From UBA2166 sp964463965 (lineage in GTDB: Bacteria; Nitrospirota; Nitrospiria; Nitrospirales; UBA2166): a stretch of DNA of 64,000 nucleotides. The DNA lies in contig CAYXED010000001.1 in the NCBI GenBank assembly GCA_964463965.1, positions 1 through 64,000 of the forward strand, given 5' to 3'. Numbering within the stretch: position 1 is the stretch's first letter; each line of letters opens with the position of its first letter. The position numbers and the translations under genes were made by a program. The notes under the pieces were generated by a model. The model made no database searches. It was not told the DNA's origin and saw only the letters and a list, made by a program, of their open reading frames with translations. This document shows, in pieces, positions 43,965-51,674 of the stretch.

Positions 43965-44477
43965 TTAGCACCCACCCACAGCTACATCCACATGGTGTTC
44001 ACTAAACCATTTACCATGCTGATTACATTCTGCAACGACATAAACCGTTGACTTCCCAGAATCTATTCGAAGCTGAGAGTAAAGATACACCTGCCCATTC
44101 GCTGGGGTAAAATTAAAAGTCCCCTTCCACATAAGCGGATCTTGATAGTCTATGATCTGGACATTCGTGACATAGTGGTCTGGATCCATTGGATGATCCA
44201 TCTCAACAATAATCGGAGCATTGGCCCCATCAGGAATTACATCGGGCATACGAATCATTGGAATATGAAGTCTTTCAAATGGAGTCAGTAAATCCCAATC
44301 CGTAGGAAATTGAATAAGCCTAGAATCACCTACCGCACCTATTGCAGACCCACCGAACAAGTGAGGAAGAACAAGTGCCCCCATCCCCAAAAATCCTGCA
44401 CGAAAGACTTCCCGCCTAGTCAGAGCCACATCTTTTGTGTCATCTAACTTCCTCTGACCAGGCGAATTCAAAATCAT
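43965..44477 (-). CDS. soxY: SoxY sulfur-carrier protein with a truncated C-terminal arm
   Basis: Carrier on whose C-terminal cysteine sulfur compounds are bound during periplasmic thiosulfate oxidation. The 170-residue protein has a Tat signal (LTRREVFRAGFLGMGALVL, arginines 21-22) and the SoxY core (PIIVEMDHPMDPDHYVTNV). The SoxY swinging arm normally ends GGCGG; here the protein stops right after VGGC, so the carrier cysteine (residue 170) is the last residue. It is followed without a gap by soxZ. Neighbours are c-type cytochromes, not SoxB or SoxCD. Confidence 0.9.
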   Translation of the reverse strand: MILNSPGQRKLDDTKDVALTRREVFRAGFLGMGALVLPHLFGGSAIGAVGDSRLIQFPTDWDLLTPFERLHIPMIRMPDVIPDGANAPIIVEMDHPMDPDHYVTNVQIIDYQDPLMWKGTFNFTPANGQVYLYSQLRIDSGKSTVYVVAECNQHGKWFSEHHVDVAVGGC

Positions 44478-44564
44478 AGCTGTTTCTCCATCTACTTAAG
44501 TATCAGGACACTCGTATCTGAGATTGCTTTCTGTCCCATGATCATTATTGTGTCCAAGTATCCA

Positions 44565-45425
44565 TCAAATTTTAAGATCCCACTTAAGCGTTTCGAGATA
44601 CGCATTTACCGCATCTAACTCCTTTTGAGACAAGCTAAATGTTGGCATAAAGGTTCTCGGATCCATTTTTTGAGGATCATCCAGCCAACTGCGTCTCCAG
44701 TCAGGTAAGATCTTGCTCCCCACGTGAGTTAGATCTGGATACCCCCAAACACCCCTCGCATCATCGCCCTCTCCAATAGTATGACATGCTTGACAATCAT
44801 ACCCTTTGACCAATTCTTCACCAATTTTTTCTAAAGACTGTCCAGAAGCGAGAACTTTTTCTTTATCAAAAGGCAATGCTAAGGTTTCAAGAAAAGCAAT
44901 CACATCTGCAACTTCCTGATCATTTTGCCAGTCAAAAACAGGCATATAGGTTTGAGGGAACATTTCCGTAGGATCCCAAATCCAGTTGAACAACCACTGC
45001 TTACTTCGTCGAAGCGTTACCTGGTTAAGCGTCGGTCCACTTTCTCCACCGATATACTCACCACCCTGATATACGCTGTGGCACTGGAGGCACATAGTGC
45101 CCTCACCCCAGTCTTTTTGAAATAAAGCCTCGCCACGCTTGGCATCACCAGCGGGAATGTCTGCTAATTCTCCACCAAGAGGCCCTGCCGCTGGGGCTAA
45201 ACGGATCGATGGATGCATATCCTCAAATGAAACCGCAGCCGCTGGGGCTGGGGTTGGAGTTGAGGCCGCCGGTGCAACAGTGGCAGCTGGGGCTGGAGCA
45301 GCCTCAGAGTCAACGTCTTCGGAATACGTTGCACAGCCTGCAAAAACAAATATAACCGCCGTAAAGATAAGGCCATAAAATATCCATGCCCTCGATTCTG
45401 TACTCTGTGCTTTGAAAGTACTCAT
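44565..45425 (-). CDS. Dihaem c-type cytochrome lipoprotein
   Basis: A 286-residue lipoprotein with two cytochrome c domains. The signal ends VFVFAGC (Cys31), followed by an Ala/Pro/Thr-rich linker (residues ~40-66) that tethers it to the membrane. Haem sites are CLQCH (112-116) and CQACH (211-215). Methionine ligands are likely in PQTYMPVF and PRTFMPTF, each followed by the helix ending of a cytochrome c fold. It is a paralogue of the dihaem protein at 46804-47529. It lies upstream of soxY and probably passes electrons between SoxYZ-type oxidation and a membrane acceptor. Confidence 0.92.
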   Translation of the reverse strand: MSTFKAQSTESRAWIFYGLIFTAVIFVFAGCATYSEDVDSEAAPAPAATVAPAASTPTPAPAAAVSFEDMHPSIRLAPAAGPLGGELADIPAGDAKRGEALFQKDWGEGTMCLQCHSVYQGGEYIGGESGPTLNQVTLRRSKQWLFNWIWDPTEMFPQTYMPVFDWQNDQEVADVIAFLETLALPFDKEKVLASGQSLEKIGEELVKGYDCQACHTIGEGDDARGVWGYPDLTHVGSKILPDWRRSWLDDPQKMDPRTFMPTFSLSQKELDAVNAYLETLKWDLKI

Positions 45426-45461
45426 CAGATCCTCCTAATCTTAAATTTCATGTCGCAAACA

Positions 45462-46796
45462 TTACTGTTCGACAGCAACAGCATTGAAGTAAATATCACT
45501 GCACCCCACTGCTGGGCACCGAGAAAGTTTCTCTCGATCGTGCCGTTGATCCGTCCACATAACAAGAAAATGCCCTGATTCACCAATAGCTAGGCTTGGA
45601 AACAATTGATCTGCATCACCCTTGTCATCATCAAGTCTAGTATTTTTAGAAAAGGTCATCCCTCCGTCATTACTTGAAGAAAAATATATATCAAAGTTTC
45701 CATGTCGCTTATCCTCCCATGCGACACCAATAATTCCATCAGGCGTAACTCCAATACTCGGGTGAAATTGATAGGCACGAGAGGGATCATCACTAACCTT
45801 CACACTTGGGCCAAAAGACACCCCAGCATCTACACTTTTTGCAAAGTAAATATCTGGCTGACTCTCAGCTCTCAGATCATGCCACGCAACGTAAATATTC
45901 CCATGCGAATCAACGGTCAAACTTGGGTTAAACTGGTGTGTTCCGGTATCGTCGTCATCAACTTTGAAATTTCGGCTAAATGATTCCCCACCATCAACAC
46001 TTTTTGAGAAAAAGATGTCCGCATTACCTTTCCGATGATCGTGCCACGCAAGATAAATATTTCCATTTTGGCTCACAGCCATACTTGGATAAAGTTGGCC
46101 CGCACTTCCAAATTCGTCAGTTACCCTGATGTTGTGACCAAATGTTTTTCCTCCATCAGTACTCTTGGAAAAGTATATATCAGCTTGGGCACGCCGATAA
46201 TCTTGCCAAGCAACATAAACTACACCCTCTTCAGAGCCTAAAGCGACCATTGGATGTGTCTGAAATGCTGCAGGCTCAACATACTCAGGATCGCCAAATT
46301 CATCCACTTCAGGCTCCCTGGTTTCATCATCATTGACTTTAACGCTTGGATAAAAAGCATCAAGAACACCTGGGGAAGCACTGCGAGAAAAATAGATATC
46401 CTGGTCTCCATCGCGCTCATCCAACCACACAATATAAACATTGCCCCTTACATCAATGGTTGAAGTTGATCCATAGAGATGGGCCTTACCAGGAACATCA
46501 TTGACGCGAACCGACTTGCTGAACGTGGCCCCATTGTCAACACTTTGCATGGCAAAAATATTTGACCGTCCAAGACGTTCATCCGACCACGTGGCGACAA
46601 GCAAATGTTTTCCGGAGTCTAAAACCTTCGACGCCAAGCCGCGCTGTCCGGCAGACAGGGTCATTGCAGCCACCTGGCCTGCAGGATAGTCAGAAATCCT
46701 AAAGTTTGACTTTGCTGTAGTCTGCCCCACCTGGCCACTCCAGACCCAAACTGCTGCGGTCACAATTACGGTTACAATTAAAATACTGCGCCGCAA
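45462..46796 (-). CDS. Secreted BNR-repeat (sialidase-fold) propeller
   Basis: Exported 444-residue six-bladed propeller of sialidase fold. A signal peptide is present (ILIVTVIVTAAVWVWSG). Repeats follow the pattern NIYVAWxDxRxGxxDIYFSKSxDGGxSF at least six times, each with an Asp box (SxDxGxxF). The catalytic Arg triad and Tyr of true sialidases are not evident, so an enzyme activity is not supported; it is more likely a binding or structural propeller. It is encoded between two paralogous dihaem cytochromes, within 7 nt of the upstream one, so it probably acts with them. Confidence 0.82.
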   Translation of the reverse strand: MRRSILIVTVIVTAAVWVWSGQVGQTTAKSNFRISDYPAGQVAAMTLSAGQRGLASKVLDSGKHLLVATWSDERLGRSNIFAMQSVDNGATFSKSVRVNDVPGKAHLYGSTSTIDVRGNVYIVWLDERDGDQDIYFSRSASPGVLDAFYPSVKVNDDETREPEVDEFGDPEYVEPAAFQTHPMVALGSEEGVVYVAWQDYRRAQADIYFSKSTDGGKTFGHNIRVTDEFGSAGQLYPSMAVSQNGNIYLAWHDHRKGNADIFFSKSVDGGESFSRNFKVDDDDTGTHQFNPSLTVDSHGNIYVAWHDLRAESQPDIYFAKSVDAGVSFGPSVKVSDDPSRAYQFHPSIGVTPDGIIGVAWEDKRHGNFDIYFSSSNDGGMTFSKNTRLDDDKGDADQLFPSLAIGESGHFLVMWTDQRHDREKLSRCPAVGCSDIYFNAVAVEQ

Positions 46797-46803
46797 TGCT
46801 AAA

Positions 46804-47529
46804 CTACTTCAAACTTTCAAGATACGTTGTAATTGCAGTAATTGAAGGCTCATCAAGATTAAAGTTTGGCATGAAAGTCCCCTCCTTAATCACATCAGGG
46901 TCTCTCAGCCAAATATGCTCCCATTCCCTGTAAATCTTACTACCAATATGGGTTAGATCTGGATACATTTTCCGGCCTTCCCCATATTCACCAATCACAT
47001 CAGGGTCTCTAGTAATGGTGTGACATGCACGACAATCAAAAGCGGTCACTAACTCAGCACCAGCGGCAATATTTGGTCCACCATGCTTGCTAATCACTGC
47101 AGCAGTGTCAGGGACGGTTGCTGTGATCATTAAAAACGCTGCAATATCGGCAGCTTCCTGCTCATTGTTCCATGGAAACTGCGGCATTGGAGTCTCAGGA
47201 TAGATCGAGCGAGGCTCAAAGATAAACTCCGAAAGATGCTGCTCAGAACGACGAAGGGCAATCTCGGTTAAAACTGGTCCAACTCTCCCACCGGCCAGTT
47301 TTTTTGATCCATCAGCTTGCTCTTCATACAAGGCCTCATGGTCAATGATATGACAGTTTACGCAAAGGCTCTTCTTGTATAGATCAATGCCTCTTTGTAC
47401 ATCCCCTACCAAAGTTTGCTCTTCTGCAAAAACCTGTGTACTTCCAAAAAACATGCCAACCAAACCTACCATACAAGCGCCGGCCAACATCTTTTTGAAA
47501 AGCACAAAACAGTGCTTGTAGTGCTTCAT
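46804..47529 (-). CDS. Dihaem c-type cytochrome
   Basis: A 241-residue periplasmic cytochrome with a signal peptide (MLAGACMVGLVGMFFG...VFA) and two haem sites: CVNCH (56-60) and CRACH (166-170). Each domain ends in a Met-ligand motif (PETPMPQF, EGTFMPNF) and an aromatic helix. Its second half closely matches the lipoprotein paralogue (YPDLTHIGSKIYREW versus YPDLTHVGSKILPDW). It is the first gene of the operon that runs down to the YqgE-like gene, and starts just beyond the terminator of the SoxA-like trio, with AGGAGG in front of its ATG. Confidence 0.92.
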   Translation of the reverse strand: MKHYKHCFVLFKKMLAGACMVGLVGMFFGSTQVFAEEQTLVGDVQRGIDLYKKSLCVNCHIIDHEALYEEQADGSKKLAGGRVGPVLTEIALRRSEQHLSEFIFEPRSIYPETPMPQFPWNNEQEAADIAAFLMITATVPDTAAVISKHGGPNIAAGAELVTAFDCRACHTITRDPDVIGEYGEGRKMYPDLTHIGSKIYREWEHIWLRDPDVIKEGTFMPNFNLDEPSITAITTYLESLK

Positions 47530-47608
47530 TTCGACCTCCTCTTAATAAAAAAAAACTGGCTCCCCACACCGATGCACTCATAGTAACAAAATTTTAAATT
47601 TAGCGCAC

Positions 47609-47642
47609 AAAAAAAAGGGGGAGGAGATGATTCTCCTCCCCC
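47609..47642 (-). terminator. Strong Rho-independent terminator
   Basis: On the minus strand an 11-bp GC-rich stem (GGGGGAGGAGA / TCTCCTCCCCC, plus positions 617-627 and 632-642 of 47,000) with a 4-nt loop is followed by eight T. It ends the transcript of the three SoxA-like cytochromes before the dihaem gene. Confidence 0.9.
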
Positions 47643-47678
47643 TCGGGTACACTTTCGTAAAGCAAAGAAAATATCAGG

Positions 47679-48329
47679 TTACATGGCACCGGCAACCGGT
47701 CCGCCCGGTAAAATTTTCTTGGCGCCAGGTTTCCACTTTTTCCCTTTACTAAACATTGCAATGTAGTTCGCGAGGTCAACAGCACCCTGGGAATTGGCAT
47801 CCATCCATTGCCCCTTGTTGAAAGCGGCAATGCACATGCTGTTCATACCAACAAGATTGACCACAAACCCACGGCGCGGCCCACGGGGTTTCGGAAAGCT
47901 CACCGCAGCACCCTTAAGGGTTGGAATCGACAATTTCGGTCGAAAAACAAACCCACCTGGTTTAATAACTTCAGTCGTAGCGGCACCACCAATTGATCCG
48001 CCACCTTCATGGCAACTGGCACAACTCTGCCCCGCATTACCATTTCCAATGGTTGGATCGTGATAGAGCTTCTTACCTCGCTCCAATGACGCTTCCATCG
48101 TATCTGGCTTCATGTTCATCATTGACTGCTGTAACGCCTTAGTATCCTCTTCCGACATATATGGGTCGGCCATAATTCTAACATCGACGGCTTTAGCTTT
48201 AAGCAGCTTTGCCTCCATCGAATCGGCCCCAATTCCCTTTGAGTCGGCAACCGTGGTAACAGCTCCACCGCCACCACAAGACGCGAACGCAAACAACGGT
48301 ATGGCTAATAGGCTAATATAACGTTTCAT
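47679..48329 (-). CDS. SoxA-like monohaem cytochrome lipoprotein
   Basis: Third of three tandem paralogues. The 216-residue protein has a lipoprotein signal ending FASC (Cys18), then a Gly run. The haem motif is CASCH (103-107) and an extra Cys lies at 166 in NLVGMNSMCIAAF. The surrounding pattern matches the SoxA C-terminal domain layout: an RGKKLYHD lead, the haem site, IPTLKGAAVSFP, the Met/Asn-Met-Cys segment and YIAMFSKGKKW. Its domain is most divergent of the three (an insert gives 59 rather than 53 residues between the haem His and the Cys). Acceptor and substrate are unknown. Confidence 0.82.
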   Translation of the reverse strand: MKRYISLLAIPLFAFASCGGGGAVTTVADSKGIGADSMEAKLLKAKAVDVRIMADPYMSEEDTKALQQSMMNMKPDTMEASLERGKKLYHDPTIGNGNAGQSCASCHEGGGSIGGAATTEVIKPGGFVFRPKLSIPTLKGAAVSFPKPRGPRRGFVVNLVGMNSMCIAAFNKGQWMDANSQGAVDLANYIAMFSKGKKWKPGAKKILPGGPVAGAM

Positions 48330-48385
48330 TGTGATCCTCCCTTGTCCATCAGATCCATAAGGCCTTCCGTTAGCACCATTTGAAA

Positions 48386-48928
48386 TTAAGGTAAGTTCGG
48401 TTTACCACCTGGGTTATACCGTTTTCCCTTACTCAAACTGGCAACATAAGCTTCAAGATCAACGGCCTGGTGAGAGTTTTTGTTGAGAGGCCTGCCTTTC
48501 AAGAAAGTCATGAGGCACATATTGTTCATACCCATAAGATCCGTGACAACCTTCATAGGTCCACGAACCGCAGGAAAATTGACTGCAGCTCCCTTCAAGG
48601 TAGGAATTGCAACCTGCATTTCCATGCCTTTCCACTTCATTGGAGCAGTCCCACCAACAGATCCACCACCACTATGGCAAGTGGCACAACTCTGTCCAGA
48701 TGTATTATGCCCAAGCTTGGTGTCATTGAACATCTTCTTGCCAGCATTAACGGAGTCTCGCAAGGTAATAATTGGGAGGTCGGCCATGGTCCCCATTCCA
48801 ACCATGCCCTGCTCCGGAGTTAAAAGGGCATCATATGCGGTCTGACCCATGGCAGCGCCCGTAAAACCTACAATACAGAGTAAAACAGCGACGCTCCCCG
48901 CAAGCAAAAGAACTTTTGCCATTTTCAT
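48386..48928 (-). CDS. SoxA-like monohaem cytochrome (second paralogue)
   Basis: Soluble periplasmic cytochrome of 180 residues. It has a signal peptide (VLLLAGSVAVLLCIVGFTGAAMG) and one haem site CATCH (81-85). An extra Cys is at 138 in GMNNMCLMTF, followed by AVDLEAYVASLSKGKRYNPG. In SoxA this position is the cysteine that ligates the active haem and becomes persulfidated, so the conserved Cys here may be a haem ligand or sulfur site; that is inference. It lacks the Met-rich stretch of the first paralogue. Translation follows the 49537 gene by 33 nt. Confidence 0.82.
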   Translation of the reverse strand: MKMAKVLLLAGSVAVLLCIVGFTGAAMGQTAYDALLTPEQGMVGMGTMADLPIITLRDSVNAGKKMFNDTKLGHNTSGQSCATCHSGGGSVGGTAPMKWKGMEMQVAIPTLKGAAVNFPAVRGPMKVVTDLMGMNNMCLMTFLKGRPLNKNSHQAVDLEAYVASLSKGKRYNPGGKPNLP

Positions 48929-48961
48929 CGCATTCTCTCCTATAGGATTAAGATGTTTTGA

Positions 48962-49537
48962 TTACATTGCCCCAGGTACTGGTGTTGGGACAACCTTCTT
49001 TCCGCCTGGTTTATATCTTTTGCCCTTGCTCAAAGATGCCACATAGGACTGAAGATCTACCGCAGGCCTCATGTTTTTGTTAAGTGGCAATCCCTTCATA
49101 AAGGTCATGATGCACATATTGTTCATGTCCGCGAGATCAGCAATCCTTTTCATTGGACCTCGAATGGCAGGGAAGTTGACAGCAGCACCTTTGAGAGTCG
49201 GAATGGCAACCTTCATCTTCATACCCTTCCAACTCATTTCTGCAGCTCCGCCAATGGACCCACCGCCACCATGACAGGTAGCACAGGACTGTCCGGTCTC
49301 ATTTTTGCCCAACTTGGGATTGTTAAACATCATTTCCCCTCGCGTTACGGATGCTTCGAGGGTGTCGGGCTTCATTTTCATCATCATCTCTTTCATCTTC
49401 ATAACTTTTTCTTTAGGTACATAAGGATCCATTTTCGGCATCCCTTTCATACCCTCACCTGCTGTAGCATATAGCGACACCCCAAAAAATGCGACGAGGA
49501 CCGCCACTGCTGCTGCAACTACGACCTTTTTCTGCAT
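48962..49537 (-). CDS. SoxA-like monohaem cytochrome (first paralogue)
   Basis: First gene of the trio, 191 residues, with a cleavable signal (VVVAAAVAVLVAFFGVSLYATA). The stretch after it (residues ~30-57) is unusually rich in Met and Lys (KMKEMMMKMKP). The haem motif is CATCH (85-89) with a Gly run behind it, and the extra Cys is at 142 in ADMNNMCIMTF. The closing YVASLSKGKRYKPGG is typical of SoxA-type cytochromes. The three paralogues share about half their residues in the core, which marks a local tandem duplication. Possible role: sulfur-compound oxidation or electron shuttling with SoxYZ. Confidence 0.82.
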   Translation of the reverse strand: MQKKVVVAAAVAVLVAFFGVSLYATAGEGMKGMPKMDPYVPKEKVMKMKEMMMKMKPDTLEASVTRGEMMFNNPKLGKNETGQSCATCHGGGGSIGGAAEMSWKGMKMKVAIPTLKGAAVNFPAIRGPMKRIADLADMNNMCIMTFMKGLPLNKNMRPAVDLQSYVASLSKGKRYKPGGKKVVPTPVPGAM

Positions 49538-49901
49538 ATGAACTACCCTCCCTTCTTATTTGTTAAAACGCAGTATTTCAAAAAACAATATGTAATATGC
49601 TCACAAAACGTCATAGCTAGTCCAGAATGGAGGCCAGCATACGTAACGTAGCGCACAAAAGTACCATACGAAATTCAGCATTGTCAAGAAATAGATATAG
49701 GTAAAAAAATGGAAAAAGCTCGTGAAATCGCTACTTTTTGGGCTCCGAGATATGCGCGTTTGGCACCTTCTATGTAATTCCTGCAGACCATCAAAGATTA
49801 TGGTACTACTTTGCATGTCCTGGGTGTTTGGTCTATGATCTTGCTCACCTCAACCAACGAAATCCGGTCATAGCAATATCCCTTAATATGCCCTATTCCA
49901 A
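49538..49901. other. 364-nt divergent region before the cytochrome trio and rpoH
   Basis: No gene is seen. It must hold the promoters of the leftward cytochrome operon and of rpoH. A minus-strand candidate is TTGACA (plus 49682-49687) with TACTTT (plus 49658-49663) at 18 nt, giving a ~120-nt leader; the -10 is poor. The rpoH side has TAATAT at 49884-49889 close to its ATG. No heat-shock or other regulator site is clear. Confidence 0.5.
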
Positions 49902-50813
49902 ATGAGCAAAAACATAAAAAAAACCGATAAAAGGCCCGTAAAACAAGAAACCCAAGAATCTGGGCTGACCCCATACAGTCCACTCCAGCAATACCTTACC
50001 GAAATACGTCGATACCCACTGTTAACGCGCGAGGAAGAGCAGCGGCTGATCAAAGAGTACCTCGAGCACGGTAAACGTGAATCTGGAATCAAACTAATAC
50101 TCTCAAACTTACGCCTAGTTGTTTCAATTGCGGGCCCCTATTCTCGTCCGGGAACAGATCAGCTGGACCTCATACAAGAGGGCAACGTTGGCTTATTACA
50201 AGCACTAAAACGCTATGATCCATCAAAAGGGACACGGTTTGGGACCTATGCCGCATGGTGGATCAAAGCCTATATTCTCCGCTATGTTGTCGCGAACTTC
50301 CGCTTAGTAAAAATTGGTACAACGCAGGACCAGAGAAAGTTATTCTATAACTTAAAAAAAGAGCGCCAGCGCCTTGAATCTGAAGGATTTATTCCAGACA
50401 CAAAACTCCTCGCTGATCGCTTGAGTGTGAGGGAACGAGATGTCTGGCAAATGGAGCAGAGACTTGGCAATCGCGAAATTCCATTACACCAACCATTTGG
50501 GGAAGACTCCGACCAAACCCTGCTTGATGTCATTCCGTCAACAGAACCAAGCATTGACGTTGAAATCGCTGAAAAAAGACTACAGGAACTATTCCAAAAG
50601 ACCCTCAGGGACTTCACTAAAACCCTAAATGACAGAGATCGCTTTATCCTCACACATCGTATTCTCTCAGAGTCACCCATCACACTTGAGAATCTTGGAA
50701 AGCGCTTTGGCATCACGAAGGAAAGAAGCAGACAACTGCAAAACAGAATTATAGAAAAACTACGCGATTTTGCAAAAAAAACAATTAAAGACTTTGATCA
50801 AATAAAGATATAG
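49902..50813 (+). CDS. RpoH-type (sigma-32-like) RNA polymerase sigma factor
   Basis: Alternative sigma factor of the sigma-70 group 3. The 303-residue protein has region 1.2/2.1 (YSPLQQYLTEIRRYPLLTREEE), region 2 (LDLIQEGNVGLLQALKRYDPSKGTRFGTYAAWWIKAYI), the RpoH-box-like DQRKLFYNLKKER after region 2.4, and region 4 (LENLGKRFGITKERSRQLQNR) for the -35 element. The RpoH box favours a heat-shock or envelope-stress role, but RpoH-like factors also control other regulons. It is divergent from the cytochrome trio. The ATG has no Shine-Dalgarno. Confidence 0.9.
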   Translation: MSKNIKKTDKRPVKQETQESGLTPYSPLQQYLTEIRRYPLLTREEEQRLIKEYLEHGKRESGIKLILSNLRLVVSIAGPYSRPGTDQLDLIQEGNVGLLQALKRYDPSKGTRFGTYAAWWIKAYILRYVVANFRLVKIGTTQDQRKLFYNLKKERQRLESEGFIPDTKLLADRLSVRERDVWQMEQRLGNREIPLHQPFGEDSDQTLLDVIPSTEPSIDVEIAEKRLQELFQKTLRDFTKTLNDRDRFILTHRILSESPITLENLGKRFGITKERSRQLQNRIIEKLRDFAKKTIKDFDQIKI

Positions 50814-50870
50814 AAGCAGTTGATATATATAGTTTTTATACAAAATATTTATTAAGTTTATGTGGCGGAC

Positions 50871-51650
50871 TCAAGCCTGAAGGCTTCTCCTGGTCCCTCT
50901 CAACTCAAAATACATATCCCTAACCTCATGCGGACACTCGTTACACGCCAGAATGCCAGAGCTTCCCACGGTGTGATGCCGCTGATCCTGCCTAATTGTT
51001 CCAGGAGACCTCAATGAATCAGGTCCTGCATCACGAAAATCAAGCCCACAAAACCCCAAGACACGTTGAATCTCAGATGGTGAGTCTTCAAAAAAATCAT
51101 CGTAAAACGTTACTACCATTGGAGTATCTTCTCCATGCTTGAGAGCAGCATCCATATACTGCTTCCAAAGCCTGATGCCAACCTCAAGCGACCATCCATG
51201 CCGTACCTTGAGAGAACTCGCAACATCTACAGGATTTCGAACAACTAATACCAAGCGCAATGCACCAACTACCTGCTTCCAAAATGGCACCGTCAGCGTC
51301 GTACGCGGATCTTTCCAGCCCCACTTTAGAAATTGACGATTGGTGTACGCTCGACTAAGCGCCAAGCTTGCCTGTTCCAAAAGCACAGAGGTGGAAGAAG
51401 ATTTTTCCCACCCATCTTGCCATACTGGCGGTTTCATCCATGCCCCCCCCTGCAACTCTAGGAGGCGATCATTGAGATCCATAATATCCCTATTCTCCCA
51501 AAACCCAAACGGATTATCCGCCTGAGGAGCTAAAAGTCGCTCTGGGGCCCCAAGGTCAACCCCAGCAAGATTAAGTATTCGGGCAACCATTGATGTTCCA
51601 CTACGATGCATCCCAATAATACAAATCGGGGGACTCGGACTAATAAACAT
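50871..51650 (-). CDS. PAPS-dependent sulfotransferase family protein
   Basis: A 259-residue P-loop sulfotransferase. The PAPS 5'-phosphosulfate loop is ICIIGMHRSGTSMVARIL at the N terminus, and the 3'-phosphate site is LVLVVRNPVDVASSL. It belongs to the Sulfotransfer_1/3 type. Distant members of this fold act on glycans, lipids or small molecules; the acceptor is unknown. It lies next to the Wzt/Wzm exporter, 24 nt before the ABC ATPase, which points to modification of the exported polymer. Confidence 0.85.
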   Translation of the reverse strand: MFISPSPPICIIGMHRSGTSMVARILNLAGVDLGAPERLLAPQADNPFGFWENRDIMDLNDRLLELQGGAWMKPPVWQDGWEKSSSTSVLLEQASLALSRAYTNRQFLKWGWKDPRTTLTVPFWKQVVGALRLVLVVRNPVDVASSLKVRHGWSLEVGIRLWKQYMDAALKHGEDTPMVVTFYDDFFEDSPSEIQRVLGFCGLDFRDAGPDSLRSPGTIRQDQRHHTVGSSGILACNECPHEVRDMYFELRGTRRSLQA

Positions 51651-51674
51651 TGACAGGACTCACTACAATATTGA

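Noticed and set aside
43965..44477. Reading SoxYZ as the quinoprotein-relay type carrier
   Set aside because: Those carriers are usually single fused proteins beside PQQ alcohol dehydrogenases. Here SoxY and SoxZ are separate genes and no such dehydrogenase is in the operon.
45462..46796. Active sialidase
   Set aside because: Asp-box repeats are clear, but the catalytic arginine triad and nucleophilic Tyr could not be identified, so it is called a propeller only.
48386..49537. Repeated Gly-rich segments as a CRISPR-like or tandem DNA repeat
   Set aside because: Similarity between these segments comes from three paralogous cytochrome genes, not from short regularly spaced repeats.
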